Below are positions 18,280 to 25,307 of a stretch of 60,940 nt of DNA, piece after piece. How positions within the stretch are numbered: position 1 is the first letter of the stretch; each line of letters begins with the position of its first letter. The notes beneath the pieces are model-generated. The model was given only the letters and a program-made list of their open reading frames with translations, had not been told where the DNA came from and made no database searches. A program made the translations under genes and the position numbers. Source of the stretch: Frankia sp. R82 (GTDB taxonomy: Bacteria > Actinomycetota > Actinomycetes > Frankiales > Frankiaceae); the NCBI RefSeq assembly GCF_023716925.1, contig NZ_JAMQQG010000005.1:1-60940 (forward strand), read 5' to 3'.

Positions 18280-19026
18280 TCAGCTCTGCTCGGGTCGTTT
18301 CTGCTCTGGGTGTTCCCGGGCGGGGCGCAGCATCGCCGGATGCAGGACGCCGGCCTCCCCGCGGCGGTAGAGCTCCGCGGGTCGGCCGCTGTCGGGGGTC
18401 GTGAAACGTCCGGTCGGGAGCAGGAAGCCCGCGGTACCGGTGACCTTGCGGTGGAAGTTGCGCGGGTCCAGCCGGCATCCCCAGACCAGCTCATAGATCC
18501 GCCGCAGGTCGGCGACGGTGAACTCCGGTTCGCAGAACGCCGTGGCGACGGCACTGTACTCGATCTTGGATCGGGCTCGTTCCAGTCCGTCGGCCAGGAT
18601 CGCGGCGTGGTCGAAGGCCAGCTCCGCCGTCGAGGTGTCCCGCAGTGGCGCCCAGCGGCTGGCGGCGGCGTCCGTGCCGGCGACGGGGGCACGCGACTGT
18701 GGCGCCAGGGCGAGGAAGGCGACGGTGACCACGTGGCCGCGTGGATCGCGTCCGGGGGTGCCGTAGGTGGCGAGCTGTTCGAGGTGTGCGGGCCGGTGGC
18801 GCAGGCCGGTCTCCTCGGCGAGCTCGCGCACAGCGGCATCGGCAAGATCCTCCCCGGGGCGGACGAACCCGCCGGGTAGCGCCCACCGGCCGCGATACGG
18901 GTCGATGCCGCGCCGCACCAGCAGGACGGCCAACTGGTCATCGCGGACCGTCAGCAGAACGAGGTCGACGCTGAGCGGGACCGGGACGACGCCGTCCGGC
19001 AGCGAAGGTGACATGGGCTGCACCAT
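18280..19026 (-). CDS. nrtR: NrtR-type Nudix transcriptional regulator
   Basis: The product is a 248-residue protein. Residues about 1-150 are a Nudix domain with a full Nudix box (GGFVRPGEDLADAAVRELAE then ETGL, fitting G-x5-E-x7-R-E-x2-E-E-x-G). Residues about 155-230 form a winged-helix DNA-binding domain (EPEFTVADLRRIYELVWGCR; DPRNFHRKVTG; PAELYRRGE). This architecture defines NrtR, which represses NAD-metabolism genes and senses ADP-ribose or related pyrophosphates. The ATG at 19026 is favoured because AAGGTGA lies just upstream, inside a dyad operator. The divergent operon encodes an NAD-kinase-like protein, which fits an NAD-linked regulon. Confidence 0.82.
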   Translation of the reverse strand: MVQPMSPSLPDGVVPVPLSVDLVLLTVRDDQLAVLLVRRGIDPYRGRWALPGGFVRPGEDLADAAVRELAEETGLRHRPAHLEQLATYGTPGRDPRGHVVTVAFLALAPQSRAPVAGTDAAASRWAPLRDTSTAELAFDHAAILADGLERARSKIEYSAVATAFCEPEFTVADLRRIYELVWGCRLDPRNFHRKVTGTAGFLLPTGRFTTPDSGRPAELYRRGEAGVLHPAMLRPAREHPEQKRPEQS

Positions 19027-19029
19027 ATA

Positions 19030-19044
19030 TCGTCACCTTGACGA
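19030..19044. promoter_or_regulatory. Dyad operator 1 of the nrtR-SPFH intergenic region
   Basis: TCGTCA-CCT-TGACGA is a perfect 6-bp inverted repeat. Its right arm contains TTGACG (19039-19044), which fits the -35 box of the rightward promoter. The complementary strand carries the Shine-Dalgarno sequence of nrtR, so occupancy would also affect the regulator's own expression. Confidence 0.82.
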
Positions 19045-19060
19045 GAAAAGCCGTCCCGGA

Positions 19061-19081
19061 TTATCGTCACTTCGACGATAA
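19061..19081. promoter_or_regulatory. Dyad operator 2 of the nrtR-SPFH intergenic region
   Basis: TTATCGTC-N5-GACGATAA is a perfect 8-bp inverted repeat with its centre 34 bp from operator 1, roughly three helical turns. TATCGT at 19062-19067 is 17 bp from the TTGACG -35 box and fits the -10 box, so both promoter elements lie inside operators. The shared core is TCGTCA/GACGA. Confidence 0.85.
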
Positions 19082-19125
19082 AAGAGTGACGGTCGGTGCG
19101 GAACGCCGATCACCGGGAGGCAGTC

Positions 19126-20169
19126 ATGGCGGACATCAGCCGCGTACCGTTCCTGTGCCACCTGCGCGGGCGGCCGACGTCGTACATCCGGCACCTGCGT
19201 GGTGCCGAGGTCGCCCACGAGGGGGTCGGGCAGGTCTTCTGGTACCGCCCACGGACGGCGGTGATCAGCGAGGTACCGGTGGACGACCGCGAGCTCGCCG
19301 TGCTGTTCCACGCCCGCACGTCCGACTTCCAGGACGTGGCGGTGCAGGCCACCGTCACCTACCGGATCGCGGACCCGGCGCTGGCCGCCGCCCGGCTCGA
19401 CTTCGGCATCGACCCGGAGCTCGGCACCTGGCGGGAGAAGCCGCTCGACCAGCTGGCCGGCATGATCACCGAGACGGCCCAGCAGTACGCCTCGGACCTG
19501 CTCGCCCGCGCGTCGCTGACGACCGCGCTCGCCGAAGGTGTCCCGGAGATCCGGGTCCGGGTGACCGAGGGGCTGCGTTCGGACGCCCGACTGGTCCAGA
19601 CCGGCATCGCCGTCGCCGGGGTGCGGGTGGTCGCGGTGCGGCCGGCACCGGACGTCGAGAAGGCACTGTGCACGCCGACGCGGGAGCAGATCCAGTCCGA
19701 GGCCGACCGGGCCACCTACGGCCGCCGGGCACTCGCGGTCGAGCAGGAGCGGCGGATCGCCGAGAACGAGCTGCAGAGCAAGATCGAACTTGCGGTGCGG
19801 GCGGAGCGGCTGGTCACCCAGGAGGGTGCCAACGAACAGCGCCGGATGACCGAGCAGGCCGCCGCCGCACGGATCACCGCCGAGGCCGAGGCGCAGCGAG
19901 CCCAGACCACCGCCCACGCGCAGGCCGAGCGGGTCCGGGTGGAGGCCTCGGCCCGGGCCGAGGCGGTGCGCCTGGTCGGGCAGGCCGAGGCGGACGCGGA
20001 GGCGGCCCGGGTCGCCGCCGTCACCGGGCTGGACACCTCGGCGATGGTGGCCCTGGCCGTGCGTGACCTCGCCGACCACCTACCGTCGATCGGCGCGCTG
20101 ACCATCACCCCGGACCTGGTGACGGAGCTGCTCGCCCGGTTCGTCCAGGGCGGGCAGGCGCAGTCGTGA
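19126..20169 (+). CDS. SPFH (band 7/stomatin-like) domain protein
   Basis: The product is a 347-residue protein. ATG 19126 has GGGAGG five bases upstream. Residues about 20-190 form an SPFH domain ([60 protein letters not shown]). Residues about 200-310 are a long Ala/Glu/Arg/Gln coiled coil ([40 protein letters not shown]). A short hydrophobic C-terminal region follows ([20 protein letters not shown]). No N-terminal membrane anchor is seen, unlike classical stomatins, so it may be a peripheral or cytosolic scaffold. The stop overlaps the GTG of the NAD-kinase-like gene (GTGA), implying coupled, near-stoichiometric translation and a possible complex. Confidence 0.86.
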   Translation: MADISRVPFLCHLRGRPTSYIRHLRGAEVAHEGVGQVFWYRPRTAVISEVPVDDRELAVLFHARTSDFQDVAVQATVTYRIADPALAAARLDFGIDPELGTWREKPLDQLAGMITETAQQYASDLLARASLTTALAEGVPEIRVRVTEGLRSDARLVQTGIAVAGVRVVAVRPAPDVEKALCTPTREQIQSEADRATYGRRALAVEQERRIAENELQSKIELAVRAERLVTQEGANEQRRMTEQAAAARITAEAEAQRAQTTAHAQAERVRVEASARAEAVRLVGQAEADAEAARVAAVTGLDTSAMVALAVRDLADHLPSIGALTITPDLVTELLARFVQGGQAQS

Positions 20170-21074
20170 GCCTCGCGCCCCGGGCGGTCGTCGTGCACCG
20201 GCGCACCGAGTACGCCGAGCTGCTCGCCCGGCACGGCACCCGCGGCCAGGCGGAGTTCTTCCTGCGCACCCGCGGGCGCGAGCTCGCGCCGGTGCAGGCC
20301 GCCGACGCGCGCACGCAGGCCGCTCGCCAGACGGTGGCCGCGGCGATCCCGGCGCACTGGCGCCGCGGCGAGGTGGAACGGGCCGATCTCGACCGGTTCC
20401 TGTTCGCCCCGGACGACGTGGTGATCTGCGTCGGCCAGGACGGGCTGGTCGCCAACGTGGCGAAGTACCTCGACGGGCAGCCCGTGCTCGGTGTCAACGC
20501 CGATGCCGGGCGCAACCCCGGGGTGCTGGTCCGGCACGTCCCCGGCGAGACGGCCGCCCAGCTACACGGGTGGGACGGCTCCGAGGGCGGCCGGCGCACC
20601 GCGCAGTCGCGGGAACTCACGATGGTGGAGGCCTGTTCCGACGACGGGCAGCGGCTCGTCGCCCTCAACGAGGTGTACATCGGCCACGCCGGGCATCAGA
20701 CCGCCCGGTACGTCCTGCGCGCGCCGGGCGGGATGGTGGCGGAGCGGCAGGCCTCGTCCGGTCTGCTGGTGGGCACGGGGACGGGGGCGACGGGCTGGTG
20801 CCGGTCGGTCTGGGCACAGCGCGGCAGCGAGATCGAGCTGCCGGCGTCCACCGCCGGCACGCTGGCCTGGTTCGTCCGCGAGGCGTGGCCCTCACCCGTG
20901 ACGGGCACCGCCTGCACGCAGGGCCTCCTCGTCGGGGCGTCCCGGCTGGAGGTGCTGGTCGAGTCAGACCGGCTGGTCGTGTTCGGCGACGGCATCGAAT
21001 CGGACGCGATCGAGCTGTCGTGGGGGCAGCGGCTCACCGTCGGCGTGGCCGAGCGCCGCCTCCATCTGCTGTGA
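20166..21074 (+). CDS. Divergent NAD(+)-kinase-like protein
   Basis: The product is a 302-residue protein starting at GTG 20166. Motifs follow the NAD kinase order but vary: [17 protein letters not shown] has GQDG (Asp92) for the canonical [18 protein letters not shown] fits the G-[IV]-N-x-G loop; ALNEVYIG (Asn168-Glu169) replaces the N-E/D motif; and [16 protein letters not shown] sits where T-P-T-G-S-T-A-Y normally occurs. The first 80 residues ([20 protein letters not shown]) are unusual for NAD kinases. It could phosphorylate NAD(H) or a related dinucleotide, or be a sensing pseudo-kinase. The regulator across the divergent promoter is NrtR-like. Confidence 0.77.
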   Translation: MSLAPRAVVVHRRTEYAELLARHGTRGQAEFFLRTRGRELAPVQAADARTQAARQTVAAAIPAHWRRGEVERADLDRFLFAPDDVVICVGQDGLVANVAKYLDGQPVLGVNADAGRNPGVLVRHVPGETAAQLHGWDGSEGGRRTAQSRELTMVEACSDDGQRLVALNEVYIGHAGHQTARYVLRAPGGMVAERQASSGLLVGTGTGATGWCRSVWAQRGSEIELPASTAGTLAWFVREAWPSPVTGTACTQGLLVGASRLEVLVESDRLVVFGDGIESDAIELSWGQRLTVGVAERRLHLL

Positions 21075-21218
21075 CAGCCCCCTGGCCAGGGGGTCAGCCG
21101 CGGCGGCGCACCCGGCGGGTGGGTCGGGTGCCGACCTGACGACCGGGGCGACGAACCGCGCCGGCCGCGGACGGACCGGCGGGTGGCCGGCGCCGTCCGC
21201 GGGGCATCGAATGACTGG

Positions 21219-21377
21219 TCACCGCACGAAACGTTCGATGGCCCGGCGAACCCGGAGGTTCGCCTGTGCGTAACTGATTTTTCCGTCCACGTAGGCCGAC
21301 AGCGCCGTGCGTCGGACCCGTTCCACTCGCTGGTCGTCGTTCGGGGTGTTGAGCAGGTTGGTCGTGGCGATGGCCAC
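21219..21377 (-). CDS. Small uncharacterised protein (52 aa)
   Basis: The reading starts at GTG 21377 with GGGAGGT eight bases upstream. It is a compact soluble peptide (VAIATTNLLNTPNDDQRVER, then a helical VRRTALSAYVDGKISYAQAN, then VRRAIERFV). The A-x-x-Y-V-x-G-K-I-S pattern resembles the helical hairpin of small antitoxin-like proteins such as the VbhA type, but the similarity is short and there is no toxin gene beside it. A longer in-frame reading to 21506 lacks a ribosome binding site. It lies in opposite orientation downstream of the NAD-kinase-like gene. Function unknown. Confidence 0.5.
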   Translation of the reverse strand: MAIATTNLLNTPNDDQRVERVRRTALSAYVDGKISYAQANLRVRRAIERFVR

Positions 21378-22377
21378 GGCGATCACCTCCCGGTAGCAAG
21401 GGAACTCCGACGGTGCTGTTCGTGCGAGGTCGACGATGACCGCGGCCGGTGGTGACGTCCGCCCGGTGACCGGACGCGGATGCGTGGGGACCGGAACAGA
21501 CGGCAAAGGCCGCGATGGTGCGGGAGCGCGATGGTGCGGGAGATGGCGAGGCCGCTCCCAGGCTCCCGCGCCCAGCTCCCAGCTCCCAGCTCAACGGGGA
21601 CGGGTGCGGCGGGCGGCGGGGCCCGGTGACGACCGGACCGGCTGCGGCGATCGCGTGGATCGCGGCGCGGCGCGGCGGCGGCTGACGCGGCTAGGAAGGC
21701 GCCGGCAGGATGGCGCCGGCCATCAGGCCAGCCCGATGCTCGCCGGCCGGCATCCGGCGCCAGGCGGGCACATCACGTTGGCCGGGGCGACCGGACGAGG
21801 ACGGCTGGACACGGAGACGACAGCGACCGCCGGCCCGCGCCGACGCGGCCACGTGGGCCGGGGCGACGGACATCGGCGTATGGGTAGCCGCACCGTCAGA
21901 TCTGGTCACGACGACTGCCCTCCTCCGCGTATGGGCGGGCATCTCGGCCCGCGTAAGCCCGTCCAGAAGACGAGGACGGCAGGAGCCGTGCCGGCGCCCC
22001 GTCATGCTCGGACCGACCGGTTCGCCGCCGCATCCCGCACGATGCGTGGCGTGAGCGTCGTACCCGAGCATGCCGCGACCACAACGGCACGACTACAACG
22101 ACACAAGCGCATACCCGAACGCGTGCCTGAACACCCGAACGAGCATCTGTCGAACATCTACACGAGTACTGAACTACGGGCTGTACTGAACTACAGGCGG
22201 TACTGGACTACGGGCGGTGCTGGACCACGAGTGATGGACAACGAAGCTCTACTGAACATCTACAAGAGTGCGCGACGAGGCGCCGTTGCGCAAGAGCCAA
22301 CCGGCACGTAACGCGACCGAGAGGGGCAGGGTGGGGCCGGGCCGGATCGGGCGGACATCAGTGAACCGGTGCGGGGG
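21378..22377. other. Kilobase without a supported gene
   Basis: Open frames exist on both strands (the longest is on + over 21436-22311), but their translations are Arg/Pro/Gly-rich or low-complexity and resemble no family. Base composition falls toward 22050-22260, where the 17-bp repeat lies. Promoters for the small minus-strand gene (near 21390-21450) should be here. It may be decayed sequence. Confidence 0.45.
22167..22234. repeat. 17-bp imperfect tandem repeat, about four copies
   Basis: Units TACTGAACTACGGGCTG, TACTGAACTACAGGCGG, TACTGGACTACGGGCGG and the diverged TGCTGGACCACGAGTGA run head to tail. A related AACATCTACACGAG / AACATCTACAAGAG pair flanks the array (22153-22166 and 22255-22268), giving the region a nested-repeat look. 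The unit length is not a multiple of three. Confidence 0.85.
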
Positions 22378-22620
22378 TCACCCCGCGTGCACCCGCGAGC
22401 GATCGAACTCCCCGTCGCGGGCTCCGGCGAGGAAGGCGTCCCACTCGGGTGCGGTGAAGGCGAGCACCGGGCCGGTCGGGTTCTTCGAGTCGCGGACCGC
22501 GACCCCCTCGCCGAGCGGCGCGACCTCCACACACATGCCGCCCGCGCCGTTGCTGTAGCTGCTCCGGCGCCAGGCCAGCTCCGTGGCGTCCTGCGGATCG
22601 GGCTTCGCAAATATGGTCAT
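22378..22620 (-). CDS. DUF397 domain-containing protein
   Basis: The product is an 80-residue protein with the full DUF397 pattern: LAWRRSSYSNGAGGMCVEVA, then VAVRDSKNPTGPVLAFTAPE, then WDAFLAGARDGEF. Its ATG overlaps the stop of the upstream regulator (ATGA), so translation is coupled. In streptomycetes the analogous Scr1/Scr2-type pairs combine an XRE regulator with a DUF397 protein and have been described as toxin-antitoxin-like, with the DUF397 protein the proposed toxin. The name is by family; no activity can be read from the sequence. Confidence 0.93.
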   Translation of the reverse strand: MTIFAKPDPQDATELAWRRSSYSNGAGGMCVEVAPLGEGVAVRDSKNPTGPVLAFTAPEWDAFLAGARDGEFDRSRVHAG

Positions 22621-23477
22621 TTAAGTTCCTTCGCCACCGACAGTATCATCTGGACGGATTCTTCGGGTCGCAGCGCGGCGGCCAGAAGATGATCCATCTT
22701 CAATTTATATCGGCGGACTTCCGCCACGCGCTCTATATACAGGCTGCCGGCCGCCTCTTCTATATAGACCACTTCGTGGTCTTCTGAGTCCGGGAAGCCG
22801 AGTATCGAGAAAGCGCTGCCCAGACCGGCGTGTGCGCCCACGTCGAAGGGAATCACCTGGATGGTCACGTTGGGCAGTTCGGACCGTTTGGCGATGAACT
22901 CGAGCTGTTCGCGCATCACGGCGCGACCGCCGATCTCGCGGCGCAGCACGGCCTCGTCGAGGATGACCCACAGTCGCGGGTGGTTCGGCGCGGTCAGTCG
23001 GCGCTGCCGGTCCATCCGGAGCGCGATCTTACGGTCGATCTCCTCCGGTGCGACCTCCGGGTCGTCGGCGCGGATGACCTGGCGGGCGTAGTCGCTGGTC
23101 TGCAACAGACCGTGCACGAGCTGGGATTCGTACACCTGGATGGATGCCGCGTCGCCCTCCAGGCCGATGTAGATCTCGAACCAGGTGGGGACGACGTCGT
23201 GGTACGAGTGCCACCAGCCGTGCCGGCGCGACTCGCGGGCCAGCGCCATGAGCGCATCGCGCTGCTCACCCCTGGCGACGCCATAAAGGTCGAGCAGGTC
23301 AGAGACATCGCGGGTACGTACCGGCACCCGGCCGTTTTCCATCCGGCTGACCTTGGAGATCGAGCAGCGCAGCAGCTGGCACACCTCGTCCACGGAGACC
23401 CCGGCGGTCTCCCGGAGCCGCCGTAGCTCGGCTCCCAGCCGCCGTCGTCGCACGGTCGGCCCACCACTGGTGGCCAT
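22617..23477 (-). CDS. Scr1-like XRE transcriptional regulator (DUF5753)
   Basis: The product is 286 residues from ATG 23477 (AGGACGAG upstream). Residues about 8-65 are a helix-turn-helix (LGAELRRLRETAGVSVDEVC; LRCSISKVSRMENGRVPVRT). The rest is the DUF5753 ligand-like domain (YIGLEGDAASIQVYESQLVH; LLQTSDYARQVIRADDPEV; WVILDEAVLRREIGGRAVMR). It would bind its own promoter and act with the coupled DUF397 partner. The 3' end is unusually AT-rich for the neighbourhood: two Tyr-Ile-Glu motifs are encoded TATATAGA, using the rare ATA codon, and the last codons are CTTAAA. Confidence 0.92.
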   Translation of the reverse strand: MATSGGPTVRRRRLGAELRRLRETAGVSVDEVCQLLRCSISKVSRMENGRVPVRTRDVSDLLDLYGVARGEQRDALMALARESRRHGWWHSYHDVVPTWFEIYIGLEGDAASIQVYESQLVHGLLQTSDYARQVIRADDPEVAPEEIDRKIALRMDRQRRLTAPNHPRLWVILDEAVLRREIGGRAVMREQLEFIAKRSELPNVTIQVIPFDVGAHAGLGSAFSILGFPDSEDHEVVYIEEAAGSLYIERVAEVRRYKLKMDHLLAAALRPEESVQMILSVAKELK

Positions 23478-23865
23478 CGCTCGTCCTTTGGTCGGTTCGG
23501 AGTGATGGATGCATCCTGCCACCGGATCGCCACTCCTTATCCACAGTGGGCGGCTCTGAGTAGCGAAACTCTTACAGAAGCTGTTGCAGATGCGGTGTGC
23601 GGGGGTGCTCGGCGACACTGCTAGCTACCTTGAGTGGCGAATAGGTGTCTCTATGTGAGAGCGTGACGGGGGTCCTCGTGTACGGGGAGTAGCCAGCCGG
23701 CTCGCATCCACGTCCCGTGGGGGCCCAGGCACCGGTTCCGAGCGGCTGGACGCCGAGCCCCGTCCGGCGTCGGCCGCGGTGTCGCCACTCGCCGCCACCG
23801 GTACCCACGAACCAGCGCCGCCCGGCGACATGAATCGCCCGGACGATACTCGAGAGGCGCGAACC
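23478..23865. other. Divergent intergenic region
   Basis: This is about 390 bp between the XRE gene and a small + strand gene. A tentative rightward promoter is TTGAGT (23630-23635), 16 bp, TATGTG (23652-23657). No palindromic operator stands out. Confidence 0.35.
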
Positions 23866-24225
23866 ATGCAAACTCGCCGCTTTCAGGTCTATGACGGAGA
23901 CGGTGAACTCGTCGCCACATTCCCGGAATGGGAAAAGGCGCACTCCTGGGCGCATCGACGCGCTACGGAACCCGCGGTCCACCCACCCGTGCAGATAGAG
24001 GACCGGGTGGACCGGCGTACCTGGACGGTCGATGGTGACCGCTGCCGTCTGACGGTATGGCGACGTCGGGTGGAATACGGCTACTGCGAGGGCGGGGAAA
24101 CGTACGGGCCGGCGCTGGCGGAGCTGGCGGCGCCGGTCCCACGCCGGGCCGTGTCGCCGGCCCGACCGGCAGACGGCGAGAAAGGTGCGTTGGCCGGGGG
24201 CCGACCGCCACAGCGTCGGAGGTGA
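23866..24225 (+). CDS. Hypothetical protein (119 aa)
   Basis: Read from ATG 23866 (GAGAGG about nine bases upstream) the protein begins MQTRRFQVYDGDGELVATFP. It continues with a compact alpha/beta-looking body (EWEKAHSWAHRRATEP; VDRRTWTVDGDRCRLTVWRR) and a Pro/Arg/Ala-rich tail. No family is recognised. Its position beside the XRE-DUF397 pair, in divergent orientation, is typical of accessory genes that travel with such pairs, but nothing links them functionally. An upstream ATG at 23830 is possible. Confidence 0.55.
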   Translation: MQTRRFQVYDGDGELVATFPEWEKAHSWAHRRATEPAVHPPVQIEDRVDRRTWTVDGDRCRLTVWRRRVEYGYCEGGETYGPALAELAAPVPRRAVSPARPADGEKGALAGGRPPQRRR

Positions 24226-24359
24226 CAGCTGCTGGTAGCCTGACGACCGCACAGCTGATCGTCCGGAGGGGGTGAGACCCGATGTTCGCGGTATCTCAGT
24301 GGGTGTCCCGCTCCGGTGTCCGTCCGGGATTCGACCCGGCTCGGTGATCGGGTAGGCAC

Positions 24360-24379
24360 CCTTTCGGCGTCCCGAAAGG
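24360..24379 (+). promoter_or_regulatory. Hairpin enclosing the Shine-Dalgarno of the methyltransferase
   Basis: CCTTTCGG-CGTC-CCGAAAGG is an 8-bp perfect stem with a tetraloop, ending six bases before the GTG at 24386. The AAAGG in its right arm is the only plausible ribosome binding site, so in RNA it would be base-paired. It could act as a translational switch, an operator, or simply a terminator remnant. Confidence 0.6.
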
Positions 24380-24385
24380 CTTCCC

Positions 24386-25228
24386 GTGTCGTCCTGTCTG
24401 CCTGCTCGTCCGACTCCCGACTCCCGGCTGCCTGATGCCGTCCGCCGGCTGCGCGCCGCCGGCTGCGTCTTCGCCGAGGACGAGGCCCTGCTGCTAGTCC
24501 GGTCCGTTGCGGACAGCGCCGACCCCGACGCGAACGACCCCGACGCGAACGAGCTTGATGCTCTGGTGGCGCGCCGGGTGGCCGGTGAGCCCCTGGAGCA
24601 CATCCTCGGCTGGGCCGAGTTTCATGGCCTGCGCGTCCTGGTGGACCCGGGGGTGTTCGTCCCGCGCCGCCGCACCGGATTCCTCGTCGATCTGGCCCTG
24701 CATCACCTGCGCCAGGCGGAGCCGGGGCAGGCGATCATGGTGGATCTGTGCTGTGGGTCCGGCGCGGTGGGGGCGGCGATCCTCGCGCAGCTGCCGGCCG
24801 CCCAGGTACACGCCGCCGATCTCCAGCCCGAGGCGGTGCGGTGCGCGCGACGCAACCTGGCCGGGCCGGGTGGCCGGGTGCACGCCGGAGATCTGTACAG
24901 CGCGCTGCCCACCGAGCTGCGTGGACGGGTGGACGTCCTGATCGCGAACGCACCGTACGTGCCGAGCGACGCCATCGGACTGATGCCGCCGGAGGCGCGC
25001 GACCACGAGCCCCGCCTTGCCCTCGACGGCGGGACGGACGGGCTCGACGTTCTGCGCAGAGTGATCGCCGATGCGCCGGCCTGGCTGGCACCCGGGGCCA
25101 TCCTGGTGGTCGAGGCCGGTGCCGGCCAGACCTCGGCACTGGTCGAGGCCGCCGCGCGGGTGGGACTCACCGCCCGGGTCGCCCGATCCGAGGCGCTTGA
25201 CGCCATCGCGATCGTCGCGAGCCGGTAG
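24386..25228 (+). CDS. PrmC/HemK-related protein-(glutamine-N5) methyltransferase
   Basis: The product is a 280-residue SAM-dependent methyltransferase starting at GTG. The N-terminal helical domain (ALVARRVAGEPLEHILGWAE; FHGLRVLVDPGVFVPRRRT) leads into the SAM loop MVDLCCGSGAVGAAIL and the substrate-gripping VDVLIANAPYVPSDAIGLMP. The last has NAPY in place of NPPY, together with LALDGGTDGLDVLRRV. The NAPY variant marks the actinobacterial PrmC-related subgroup whose substrate is unknown, distinct from the release-factor enzyme PrmC. A stem-loop covers its ribosome binding site and a 7-bp repeat includes its stop codon. Confidence 0.87.
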   Translation: MSSCLPARPTPDSRLPDAVRRLRAAGCVFAEDEALLLVRSVADSADPDANDPDANELDALVARRVAGEPLEHILGWAEFHGLRVLVDPGVFVPRRRTGFLVDLALHHLRQAEPGQAIMVDLCCGSGAVGAAILAQLPAAQVHAADLQPEAVRCARRNLAGPGGRVHAGDLYSALPTELRGRVDVLIANAPYVPSDAIGLMPPEARDHEPRLALDGGTDGLDVLRRVIADAPAWLAPGAILVVEAGAGQTSALVEAAARVGLTARVARSEALDAIAIVASR

Positions 25229-25269
25229 CCGGTAGCCGGTAGCCGGTAGCCGGTAGCCGGTAGCCGGCG
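25221..25269. repeat. 7-bp tandem repeat (GCCGGTA), seven copies
   Basis: GCCGGTA is repeated perfectly six times with a final partial copy. The methyltransferase stop codon TAG (25226-25228) is in the first unit, so copy-number change would not alter the protein. The array then forms the start of the intergenic spacer before the convergent FAD monooxygenase. Confidence 0.95.
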
Positions 25270-25307
25270 AGCTGGCAGGGCCGTGGCGGGGGCGAGTCGT
25301 CCGGCGA

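Noticed and set aside
22167-22234. CRISPR array
   Set aside because: The units are contiguous 17-mers without spacers and no cas gene is near.
21436-22311. 291-codon + strand frame in the gene-poor kilobase
   Set aside because: The translation is Arg/Gly/Thr-rich, crosses the 17-bp repeat and resembles no family.
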